NCBI GenBank assembly: GCA_046726955.1
Contig: JBKPBQ010000376.1
Coordinates: 1 to 15,966, forward strand
Source: CAVPGH01 sp046726955
Lineage (GTDB): Bacteria; Acidobacteriota; Vicinamibacteria; Fen-336
DNA: 15,966 bases
Direction of reading: 5' to 3'
Every line of letters begins with the position of its first letter. The stretch's first letter is position 1. This document shows, one piece after another, positions 7,602 to 14,399 of this stretch. The notes under the pieces are model-generated. The model worked only from the letters and a program-made list of their open reading frames with translations, was not told where the DNA came from and did no database searches. A program made the position numbers and the translations under genes.

Positions 7602-8518
7602 TGGACACGAGCGCGGCCGTCGATCACGTTCGCCGGTTCAACCGCACTGTCACCGAGCGGGTGGGCGCCCTCCACGACCACTTCCTGGGCCGGCAGCGGC
7701 CGCTCGGAGAGGCGCGCCTGCTCTGGGAGGTCGGCGGCGGGGGAGCGGAGGTCCGCGAGCTGCGCGCCCGCCTCTCGCTCGACTCTGGGTACCTGAGCCG
7801 GCTGCTGCGCGCGCTGGAGCACGAGCGCCTCGTCGAGGTCGGAGCGACCCCCGCGGACGGGCGCGTGCGCCGGGTGCGGCTCACGAAGCGCGGCCGGGCC
7901 GAGCGAGCCGTGCTCGATCGCCGCGCCGAGGGGCTCGCCCGCAGCCTCCTCGAGCCCTTGAGCGAAGCCCAGCGCGATCGGCTGGTGGCCGCGATGTCCG
8001 AGGTCGAGCGGCTGCTCACGGCCTCGCTCGTGGACGTCGCCGTCGAAGACCCCACGAGCGCCGACGCTCGATGGTGCATCGGCCAGTACTTCGCAGAGCT
8101 GAACCGGCGCTTCGCCACTGGATTCGATCCCGCCCGGAGCATTCCCGCCGATGCCGCCGACCTCGCTCCTCCGGCCGGAGTCCTGCTCGTGGGCCGCCTC
8201 CGCGGAAAGGCGATCGCGTGCGGCGCGCTGAAGCTCCATCCCGGCGCTCCCGCGGAGCTCAAACGGATGTGGGTCGATCCGTCGGCCCGGGGCCTCGGCC
8301 TGGGCCGGCGGCTGCTCGGCGAGCTCGAGGCGCGGGCGCGGGCGGCCGGCGTGCGGATCCTCCGGCTCGAGACGAACCGCACGCTCACGGAGGCGATCCG
8401 TCTCTACCGCGAGAGCGGCTTCGTCGAGGTCACGCCGTTCAACGACGAGCCCTACGCTCATTACTGGTTCGAGAAGCGCCTTCGTCCCGGTCGGGCGAGG
8501 CGTCGCGGTCGAGGATAG
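7601..8518 (+). CDS. MarR-family regulator fused to GNAT acetyltransferase
   Basis: A 305-residue two-domain protein. Residues 1-145 are a MarR winged helix: recognition helix region LDSGYLSRLLRALEHERLV (about 60-78), wing GATPADGRVRRVRLTKRG (81-98), and C-terminal dimerisation helices. Residues 155-292 are a GNAT N-acetyltransferase with motif A LKRMWVDPSARGLGLGRRLL (220-239, acetyl-CoA loop R230-G-L-G-L-G) and motif B LETN...AIRLYRESGF (256-274). Such fusions are known as bifunctional HTH/GNAT proteins; the acetyl acceptor is not predictable. The start is set by the promoter/operator directly upstream; no normally spaced ribosome binding site exists. The PolX gene follows after 11 nt, so the two are probably co-transcribed. 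The last 15 residues are an Arg/Gly-rich basic tail. Confidence 0.92.
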   Translation: MDTSAAVDHVRRFNRTVTERVGALHDHFLGRQRPLGEARLLWEVGGGGAEVRELRARLSLDSGYLSRLLRALEHERLVEVGATPADGRVRRVRLTKRGRAERAVLDRRAEGLARSLLEPLSEAQRDRLVAAMSEVERLLTASLVDVAVEDPTSADARWCIGQYFAELNRRFATGFDPARSIPADAADLAPPAGVLLVGRLRGKAIACGALKLHPGAPAELKRMWVDPSARGLGLGRRLLGELEARARAAGVRILRLETNRTLTEAIRLYRESGFVEVTPFNDEPYAHYWFEKRLRPGRARRRGRG

Positions 8519-8529
8519 ACTCGGACGAG

Positions 8530-10281
8530 ATGGCCGGCCGTCACGATTCCCTCGTCGCGCTCTTCCGCGAGCTCGCCCAGCTCACCGTGCTCGAGGAAGG
8601 CTCTCCCAACGCTTTCCGGGTGCGGGCCTACGAGAACGCCCTGGAGGCGATCTCCTCCTACCGCGGCGATCTCGGCGCGCTCACGGAGAAGCAGCTGACG
8701 GGGATCGCCGGCGTCGGGACGAGCACGGCGAAGAAGATCCGCGAGTTCTTCGAGGGCGGGACGATCGCCAAGCTCGAGGAGCTGCGCCGCAAGTACCCCT
8801 CCGAGCTGCTCGAGCTCAGCCGCATCCCCGGCGTCGGCCCCAAGACGCTCCTGCGGCTCAAGGCCGAGCTCGGCGTCGCCAACCTCGACGACCTCCGGCT
8901 CGCCCTCGAGAACAAGCGGATCCGGGAGATCCGCGGGCTCGGGGCGAAGGTGGAGGAGAACCTCCTCCGCGCGATCGAGCGCATGGGCGCGACGGGCAAG
9001 GAGAAGCGGCGGCCCATCGCCGAGGCCATGCCCATCGCGCGCGAGTCTGTGGCGGCCCTCGAGGCGCTCCCCGCGGTGGAGCGCGCCCGATACTGCGGCA
9101 GCCTGCGCCGGCTGCGGGAGACGGTCGCCGACGTGGACATCGTCGCCGCCTCGGCAGAGCCGGCGGCCGTGCGCGAGGCGTTCGTGACGATGCCGACGGT
9201 GCGCGAGGTCCTCGGGAGCGGCGAGACCAAGACGTCCGTCCTGACCGTGACCGGCCTCCAAGTGGACCTCCGGGTCGTGGACCCGCGCCAGTTCGGCGCC
9301 GCCTGCCAGTACTTCACCGGGTCGAAGGCCCACAACATCAAGCTCCGGCAGCGCGCGCTCGCCCGCGGCTGGCTCCTCAACGAGTACGGCTTGAGCGACG
9401 CGGAGACGGGCGAGGTCATCGCCTCGGAGACCGAGGAGGCGATCTACGCCGCCCTCGACCTCCCGTGCATCCCCGCGCCCATGCGCGAGGATCGCGGGGA
9501 GATCGAGGCGGTGGCGGCGGGCGAGCTGCCTCCCGCCGTGCGCCTCGAGGACGTGCGCGGCGACCTGCACGTCCACACGTCGCTCTCCGGCGACGGCCGG
9601 AGCACGCTCGAGGAGATCCTGGCCGCCGCGTCCGAGAGAGGCTACGAGTACCTCGCGCTCACCGACCACGCGGAGAACCTGGCCATGAGCGGGGTGAGCC
9701 GGGAGGCGCTCCTCGCCCAGCGGCGGCAGATCGACGCTCTCCGAGAACGCTATCCGGCGATGACGCTCCTCCACGGTTCCGAGCTCAACATCGGCCGGGA
9801 CGGCAGCGTCGATTACGATGCCGACTTCCGGCGCCAGCTCGACTGGTGCGTGGCCGGCGTCCACTCGCTCTTCGACCTCGATCGCGCGGAGCAGACGCGG
9901 CGCATCCTCGCCGTGATGGACGACCCCACGGTCCACGCGATCGCCCACTTGACCGGCCGCCGCGTCGGCAAGCGCGCGGGGATCGACGTGGACGTGGACG
10001 CAGTCTTGCGGAAGGCGGCGGAGACGGGGACCGCCCTCGAGATCAACGCGTCGCTCGGGCGGCTCGACCTCACGAGCGACGTGCTCTTCCGGGCCCGGGG
10101 CATGGACGTGACGTTCGTGCTGAGCACGGACACGCACCACGCGCGCGAGCTGGAGCGGATGCAGTGGGGAGTCGAGCACGCGACGCGCGGGTGGGCGGAC
10201 CCCGCCCGCATCGCGAACCTGTGGCCGCGCGACAGGTTCCTCGAGTGGCGGCAGCGGCAGCGGGACAGGGTGCAGGCGTGA
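8530..10281 (+). CDS. polX: DNA polymerase/3'-5' exonuclease PolX (family X, with PHP domain)
   Basis: Monomeric family X DNA polymerase for short-gap filling in base-excision repair, with a C-terminal PHP nuclease. It has 583 residues, the normal bacterial PolX length. Helix-hairpin-helix motifs occur at about 56-72 (LTGIAGVGTSTAKKIREF) and 97-111 (LSRIPGVGPKTLLRL). The palm has CGSLRRLRETVADVDI (189-204), giving catalytic aspartates D201 and D203, and the third, D246, in LQVDLRVV; the nucleotide-binding GSGETKTSVL (229-238) and YFTGSKAHNI (261-270) are intact. The PHP domain contains DLHVHT (345-350), LTDHAEN (377-383), GSELN (416-420), VAGVHS (441-446), AHLTGR (472-477) and LSTDTHH (531-537), so its metal-binding residues appear complete. 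It follows the MarR-GNAT gene by 11 nt and overlaps the next gene by 4 bp. Confidence 0.96.
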   Translation: MAGRHDSLVALFRELAQLTVLEEGSPNAFRVRAYENALEAISSYRGDLGALTEKQLTGIAGVGTSTAKKIREFFEGGTIAKLEELRRKYPSELLELSRIPGVGPKTLLRLKAELGVANLDDLRLALENKRIREIRGLGAKVEENLLRAIERMGATGKEKRRPIAEAMPIARESVAALEALPAVERARYCGSLRRLRETVADVDIVAASAEPAAVREAFVTMPTVREVLGSGETKTSVLTVTGLQVDLRVVDPRQFGAACQYFTGSKAHNIKLRQRALARGWLLNEYGLSDAETGEVIASETEEAIYAALDLPCIPAPMREDRGEIEAVAAGELPPAVRLEDVRGDLHVHTSLSGDGRSTLEEILAAASERGYEYLALTDHAENLAMSGVSREALLAQRRQIDALRERYPAMTLLHGSELNIGRDGSVDYDADFRRQLDWCVAGVHSLFDLDRAEQTRRILAVMDDPTVHAIAHLTGRRVGKRAGIDVDVDAVLRKAAETGTALEINASLGRLDLTSDVLFRARGMDVTFVLSTDTHHARELERMQWGVEHATRGWADPARIANLWPRDRFLEWRQRQRDRVQA

Positions 10282-10913
10282 GCGCCCACTTCCGGGTCTT
10301 CCTGCTGTCGCCGGCCGACTGCTCCGGCCGCCGCGCCCAGCTCCTCCAGAGGCCGGGGGCGATCCACGATCTCGGCCAGCGGCTGCACGGCGAGGAGGGC
10401 GCGCCGCTCGGCGAGGTCTTCGCGTTCGTGAGCAGCCTCTACTTCCGCGGCAAGCTCGCCTACGCCCGGGCCTTCGCCCGGCCGCCGGACGACCATGCCG
10501 GCATCCACGTGATCACGCCCTGCGACGGGCTGCGCGGACCCGAATCCCTCCTCCGACCCCGCGACCTCCTCCGCTACGCGCGGGTGGACGTGGACGCCGA
10601 CGAGGCCCGCTACCGCCGGCCGCTCCTGCGCCACCTGAAGGCGCTCGCCCCCGACTGGGCCGACGCGGAGGTCGTCCTCCTCGGCAGCATCGCGTCCGCC
10701 AAGTATGTGGACGTGCTGACGTCCGTGCTGGGGGAGCGGATCTTCTTTCCCTCGGACTTCGTCGGTCGCGGCGACATGAGCCGCGGAGGGCTGATGCTGC
10801 GCTGCGTGCAGGAGGGCCGCGAGCTCGCCTACGCCCCGATCGTCGGGGCGGTGCGCCACGGGCGCCGTCCCGCTCGCCTTCCGCCCGCCCGCTACCACGT
10901 GCGCGACGGCTAG
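10278..10913 (+). CDS. Conserved-looking protein of unknown function coupled to polX
   Basis: A 211-residue soluble protein with a GTG start (10278) that overlaps the PolX stop as GTGA and is preceded by AGGG 7 nt upstream. I do not recognise a named family. Segments that look structured and conserved are FRVFLLSPADCSGRRAQLL (5-23), GEVFAFVSSLYFRGKLAYAR (45-64), IHVITPCDGLRGPESLL (76-92), EVVLLGSIASAKYVDVL (131-147) and FFPSDFVGRGDMSRGGLMLR (156-175). Predicted strands ending in small-residue turns suggest an alpha/beta fold. The order 'cysteine-rich start, FRGKLAYAR helix, ITP..GL..P' faintly recalls DUF6884-like proteins, but this is only a pattern impression. No membrane segment or signal peptide is visible. 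Coupling to PolX suggests a DNA-related role. Confidence 0.8.
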   Translation: MSAHFRVFLLSPADCSGRRAQLLQRPGAIHDLGQRLHGEEGAPLGEVFAFVSSLYFRGKLAYARAFARPPDDHAGIHVITPCDGLRGPESLLRPRDLLRYARVDVDADEARYRRPLLRHLKALAPDWADAEVVLLGSIASAKYVDVLTSVLGERIFFPSDFVGRGDMSRGGLMLRCVQEGRELAYAPIVGAVRHGRRPARLPPARYHVRDG

Positions 10914-12319
10914 CGGGCCGCGCTGGCGGTCCGGGGACGGGCGGGCGACCGGCGGGCCCGATGCCAGTCGCGGCGCAGCCGGAGCTCCGAGGCGGCCTTG
11001 ATCTCGCGCGCCTTGATCGCCTCGAGCAGCCGCGCGTAGTCCTGCTCGGTCTGGTCCGCGTAGGCGACGGCGAAGCGCACGATCGCAGAGTCCAGCCGGT
11101 CGCCGCGCCCGCAGTAGCCGGCGATCGCGGCGGGGTCTCCGGTCCGGGCGTGGGCTTTCGCCAGGATCTCGCCGGCGACCTGCGCGAAGCTCAGCAGCGC
11201 GTCGCCGCGCAGCGCCCCCGGCTCGAGGCCGGCCTTGTGGTCGGCGAGCTGGCGGACGATGAAGTCGCGGCCGTTGATGCTCGTCCAGCCGAGCAGGGGA
11301 TCGGTCGCGCTCTGCATGCGGTGCTGGCCCTCGGCGACGCGGCGGCCCTGGTGAGCGTAGCGCGGGGCGGCGGGCAGGAAGCGCGCGTAGCAAGAGGGCA
11401 GCGCCTCCTTGACCTGCAGGAAGAGCGGGTCCCCGGGGCTGCGGCCGAGCAGCAGCACCACGAAGTCGCGCGTGCCCACGCTGCCCGTGCCCACGACCTT
11501 GAAGGCCACGTCCACGGGACGGTACGCGTCGAAGACGAGCTGGCGGTCGGGGCCGAGCGTGTCGCGGTAGGAGCGGAGCGCGGCCCGGACCGAGCGCGCC
11601 ACGCGCGCGCGGACGTGGTAGAGGACCGGGGGACGGTCGTGGAAGCGCGGCTGGCCGCCGTGCGACCGCACGGTCAGCTTCTGGAGGGCATAGTCGTTGG
11701 TGACGCGCTCGGCCTTGAGCAGGACGCGGTGGATCACGTCCGTGCGGAGCGGGCGCCGGACCTCGAGCCTGAGGAGATCGAGGACGGCCAGGCGGGCCAG
11801 GCGGTCGAGGGATTCCCGGTAGGCGCGGACGAGCGTGCGAACGGCTTCCCGCCGGGTCGCGCGCCGCGCCCCCGCCTCCCGCCCGGCCAGGACCAGGCTC
11901 GTCGCCAGACGCTTCAGGTCCCACTCCCAGGGACCTTCGATCGTCTCGTCGAAGTCGTTCAGGTCGAAGACGAGGTGACCGTCCGGAGCTGCGTAGGCGC
12001 CGAGGTTCTGCACGTGGGCGTCGCCGCAGATCTGGGTGACGAGCCCCGTCCGCGGCAGCGTCGCCAGGTCGGCCGCCATCACCGGTGCCGCGCCGCGGAA
12101 GAACGCGAACGGCGAGGCGGACATGCGGAACGTCTTCAAGGCCGCGAGCTCGGGAATCCTCGCGGCGTTCGCCTCGCGGAGGATCGAGATCGGGTCCGGC
12201 CGGGCCGCGCGGGCGGACCACACGCCCTGCGCTCGGCGCGACACCACGCGCCGGAGCGCGCGGCCGAGCGCCCGGCGCTCGTCCGGATCGCCTCGCTTCC
12301 GTCCAGGAGCCTCCGGCAT
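10910..12319 (-). CDS. DUF2252 family protein, kinase-like
   Basis: A 469-residue cytosolic protein of the DUF2252 family, whose biochemical role is not established. Motifs: FAFFRGAAPVMAADL (71-85), ICGDAHVQNLG (97-107), which resembles the GDxHxxN catalytic loop of aminoglycoside phosphotransferase-type kinases, FDLNDFDET (118-126) resembling their metal-binding DFD, then GTGSVGTRDFVVLLLG (277-292), a glycine-rich loop, and LQVKEA (301-306) with a candidate ATP-anchoring lysine. GRRVAEGQHRMQ (325-336) and HARTGD (390-395) are further family features. The start has GGAAAGG 6 nt upstream on the minus strand and a -10-like TATGCT further up. It converges with the preceding plus-strand gene, with stop codons sharing CTAG (10910-10913). 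Confidence 0.9.
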   Translation of the reverse strand: MPEAPGRKRGDPDERRALGRALRRVVSRRAQGVWSARAARPDPISILREANAARIPELAALKTFRMSASPFAFFRGAAPVMAADLATLPRTGLVTQICGDAHVQNLGAYAAPDGHLVFDLNDFDETIEGPWEWDLKRLATSLVLAGREAGARRATRREAVRTLVRAYRESLDRLARLAVLDLLRLEVRRPLRTDVIHRVLLKAERVTNDYALQKLTVRSHGGQPRFHDRPPVLYHVRARVARSVRAALRSYRDTLGPDRQLVFDAYRPVDVAFKVVGTGSVGTRDFVVLLLGRSPGDPLFLQVKEALPSCYARFLPAAPRYAHQGRRVAEGQHRMQSATDPLLGWTSINGRDFIVRQLADHKAGLEPGALRGDALLSFAQVAGEILAKAHARTGDPAAIAGYCGRGDRLDSAIVRFAVAYADQTEQDYARLLEAIKAREIKAASELRLRRDWHRARRSPARPRTASAAR

Positions 12320-12348
12320 GACCGACCTTTCCGGCTCCCCCGACGAGC

Positions 12349-12386
12349 AGCATAGCCCCTCGCGGGCCCGCGGTCCCTGCTATGCT
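12349..12386. promoter_or_regulatory. Symmetric divergent promoter region between DUF2252 and MgtC genes
   Basis: A perfect inverted repeat, AGCATAGC (12349-12356) and GCTATGCT (12379-12386), spaced by 22 nt, supplies a TATGCT -10 box on each strand: 12381-12386 for the MgtC gene, with TGC before it as an extended -10, and 12354-12349 for the DUF2252 gene. Between them sits a perfect 12-bp palindrome, CGCGGGCCCGCG (12361-12372). Predicted starts near 12393 and 12342 give leaders of about 16 and 23 nt, each long enough for the ribosome binding sites seen (GAGG at 12399-12402; GGAAAGG on the minus strand at 12332-12326). No regulator can be named for the palindrome. Confidence 0.5.
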
Positions 12387-12408
12387 CCGGCCGAGTCCGA
12401 GGCTCGGC

Positions 12409-13083
12409 ATGGAGGCGATCGACCAGCTGCTCGCCGTGCTCCCGAATTTCCTGCTCCGGGCAGGCTTCGCCGTGGTGTGCGGCGGCGTCATCGGCATCGA
12501 GCGGGAGCGCCGCGGCAAATCCGCCGGCTTCCGCACGCACATCCTGATCTGCCTGGGCTCGACGCTCTACATGCTGACGGGCGATCTCCTGCTCGCCACG
12601 CAGAAGGTCTCGGGCGTCGACCCCACGCGCATCGCGGCCCAGGTCGTGACGGGCATCGGCTTCCTCGGCGGCGGCGCGATCCTGCACGCTCGGGGCGCCG
12701 TCACCGGGCTCACGACCGCGGCCACCATCTGGGTGGTGGCGGCCATCGGGCTGCTCATCGGAGCCGGCTTCCCGGCCCTGGGGCTGCTCACGACGCTCCT
12801 CGCGCTCGCGACACTCGAGCTCTTGACACGTCTCGAGCCGCGAATCCTCGGCCCCTGTCGCCGCGCCTCTCTCGACGTCGCGTTCGACGACCCCCAGGGA
12901 CGCATCCGCGCCGAGGTCAGGCTGGTGCTGGCGGACGAGAACCCCGCCGTGGTCTCGTACTCGTTCAGCGAAGACGGCGACCGCGTGCGTCTCAGGGTCG
13001 ACTATTGCACCGTGCACCCGAGCCACCACCGATTCCTGGCGGAGCTGCTCGACGTGCCGGGCCTCGCCCCGCCCCGAAAGTGA
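12409..13083 (+). CDS. MgtC/SapB family membrane protein
   Basis: A 224-residue inner-membrane protein. The N-terminal domain carries the MgtC/SapB signatures: GGVIGIERERRGKSAGFRTH (25-44), ILICLGSTLYML (45-56) and the small-residue motif VTGIGFLGGGAILH (80-93), across about four to five TM segments (14-30, 44-62, 77-93, 100-120, 122-140). A soluble C-terminal domain (about 150-220) resembles the ACT-like domain of MgtC proteins. MgtC is known to affect the F1Fo ATP synthase and Mg2+/acid stress tolerance in Salmonella and Mycobacterium; many SapB-like homologues have no assigned role, so function here is uncertain. The ATG at 12409 has GAGG 6 nt upstream; an in-frame ATG at 12382 lies inside the predicted -10 box and is less likely. 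The stop overlaps the next start as GTGA. Confidence 0.9.
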   Translation: MEAIDQLLAVLPNFLLRAGFAVVCGGVIGIERERRGKSAGFRTHILICLGSTLYMLTGDLLLATQKVSGVDPTRIAAQVVTGIGFLGGGAILHARGAVTGLTTAATIWVVAAIGLLIGAGFPALGLLTTLLALATLELLTRLEPRILGPCRRASLDVAFDDPQGRIRAEVRLVLADENPAVVSYSFSEDGDRVRLRVDYCTVHPSHHRFLAELLDVPGLAPPRK

Positions 13084-14399
13084 GCCTCGCGGGCGGCGCC
13101 AGCTCGCGGACGATGCTGCTCGAGGAGAGGCCGTACTGGGACGAGGGCCAGGACCTCGCTCGGCCCGCGGGGCCGCCGGGAGAGCCCCCGCCCGCGCGGG
13201 TGGACGCCGCCGTGGTCGGCGGCGGGTACACGGGGCTCTCGGCCGCGCTCCGCCTCGCGCGGGGCGGGGCCCGCGTGGTCGTGCTCGACAAGCAGGCGAT
13301 CGGCGGGGGAGCGAGCTCGCGCAACGGGGGCCAGGTCCTCACCGGGCTCAAGGTCGGGGTGTCGACGCTGCTGCAGCGGTACGGAGTCGAGCGGGCGCGC
13401 GCTCTCTTCGCGCTCTCGCTCGAAGCGATCGGCTTCCTGGAATCGCTCGTCGCCGACGAGCACATCGAGTGCGACTACCGCCGGGCCGGGCACCTCGAGG
13501 CCGCGTTCAAGCCGGCCCACTTCGATGGCTTCCGCCGCGAGCAGGAGACCCTCGCCCGCGTCTTCGACCATCCGGTCCGGCTCGTGGCGAAGGCCGACCA
13601 GCGGAGCGAGCTGGGGTCGGACCTCTACCACGGCCTCCTCGTGGACGAGCGGAGCGGCGCGTTGCACCCGGGCCGCTACGTCCGCGGGCTGGCCGACGCG
13701 GCGGCGCGCGCGGGCGTACGGCTCTTCCCGAGGACTCCTGCCCTTGCCGTGACGCGCGACGCCGGCGGCTTCCGGATCACGACCTCCGCCGGTCCCGTCG
13801 TCGCGACGGACGTGGTCGTCGCCACCAACGGCTACACGGACGCCGCGGTGCCGGCGCTGCGGCGGCGGATCGTGCCCATCGGCTCGTTCATCGTGGCCAC
13901 ACGCCCGCTCGGACCCGACGTGGCGGCCCGCCTTCTGCCGCGCCGACGCGTGGCCTTCGACTCCAAGAACTTCCTCTTCTACTTCCGGCTCTCGCCCGAC
14001 GATCGCCTCGTGTTCGGCGGACGCGCGCAGTTCACCCCGTCCACTCCCTCGAGCACGCGGCGCAGCGCGGAGATCCTGCGCCAGGGCATGGCGCGCGTCT
14101 TTCCCGAGCTGGCGGATGTCGAGATCGAGTACGCCTGGAGCGGCAACATCGGCGTGACGACGGACCTGTTGCCGCGGGCGGGGCGCCTCGACGGAATGCA
14201 CTACGCGGTGGGCTACGCCGGCCACGGCGTCGCCCTCGCCAACTATCTGGGCGCGCGCGTCGCGGACCTCGCCCTCGGCCGCGGGCGCCCCACTCCCCTC
14301 GACGACCTCCCGTTCCGGCCGATTCCCCTCTACGCGGGCCGCCCCTGGTTCCTCCCGGCGGTCGGCGCGTGGTACAAGCTCCTCGACTGGATCCAATGA
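13080..14399 (+). CDS. FAD-dependent oxidoreductase (DAO family), PuuB-like
   Basis: Flavoprotein amine or amino-acid oxidoreductase of the DAO family, 439 residues. The Rossmann FAD motif is VVGGGYTGLSAA (45-56), with an acidic end of strand 2 (VVVLD, 66-70), followed by GASSRNGGQ (77-85), a signature shared with gamma-glutamylputrescine oxidase PuuB. Further PuuB-like features are ECDYRRAGHL, GALHPGRYVRGL, VVATNGYTD, RLSPDDRLVFGG and the C-terminal YAVGYAGHGVALANYLG, which closes the FAD site. It should oxidise a primary or secondary amine; substrate assignment to a polyamine rests on resemblance and on the next gene. GTG at 13080 overlaps the MgtC stop; ATG at 13113 (MLLEERPYW) is a plausible alternative start. 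It overlaps the permease gene by 4 bp. Confidence 0.9.
   Translation: MSLAGGASSRTMLLEERPYWDEGQDLARPAGPPGEPPPARVDAAVVGGGYTGLSAALRLARGGARVVVLDKQAIGGGASSRNGGQVLTGLKVGVSTLLQRYGVERARALFALSLEAIGFLESLVADEHIECDYRRAGHLEAAFKPAHFDGFRREQETLARVFDHPVRLVAKADQRSELGSDLYHGLLVDERSGALHPGRYVRGLADAAARAGVRLFPRTPALAVTRDAGGFRITTSAGPVVATDVVVATNGYTDAAVPALRRRIVPIGSFIVATRPLGPDVAARLLPRRRVAFDSKNFLFYFRLSPDDRLVFGGRAQFTPSTPSSTRRSAEILRQGMARVFPELADVEIEYAWSGNIGVTTDLLPRAGRLDGMHYAVGYAGHGVALANYLGARVADLALGRGRPTPLDDLPFRPIPLYAGRPWFLPAVGAWYKLLDWIQ

Noticed and set aside
8516..8521. TAGACT 8 nt before the polX ATG as a third leaderless promoter
   Set aside because: The hexamer is mostly made by the upstream TAG stop codon, no -35 or extended -10 accompanies it, and the 11-nt spacing is explained well by co-transcription.
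10961..12355. 464-codon plus-strand open frame antisense to DUF2252
   Set aside because: No recognisable domain and a biased Ala/Arg/Glu/Val composition. The opposite strand carries the DUF2252 motifs and the promoter signals.
9813..12542. 909-codon minus-strand open frame spanning PolX, the unknown gene and DUF2252
   Set aside because: It crosses several real genes in the wrong frame and reads as Arg/Pro/Gly-rich noise; the DUF2252 frame with clear motifs is the real gene there.
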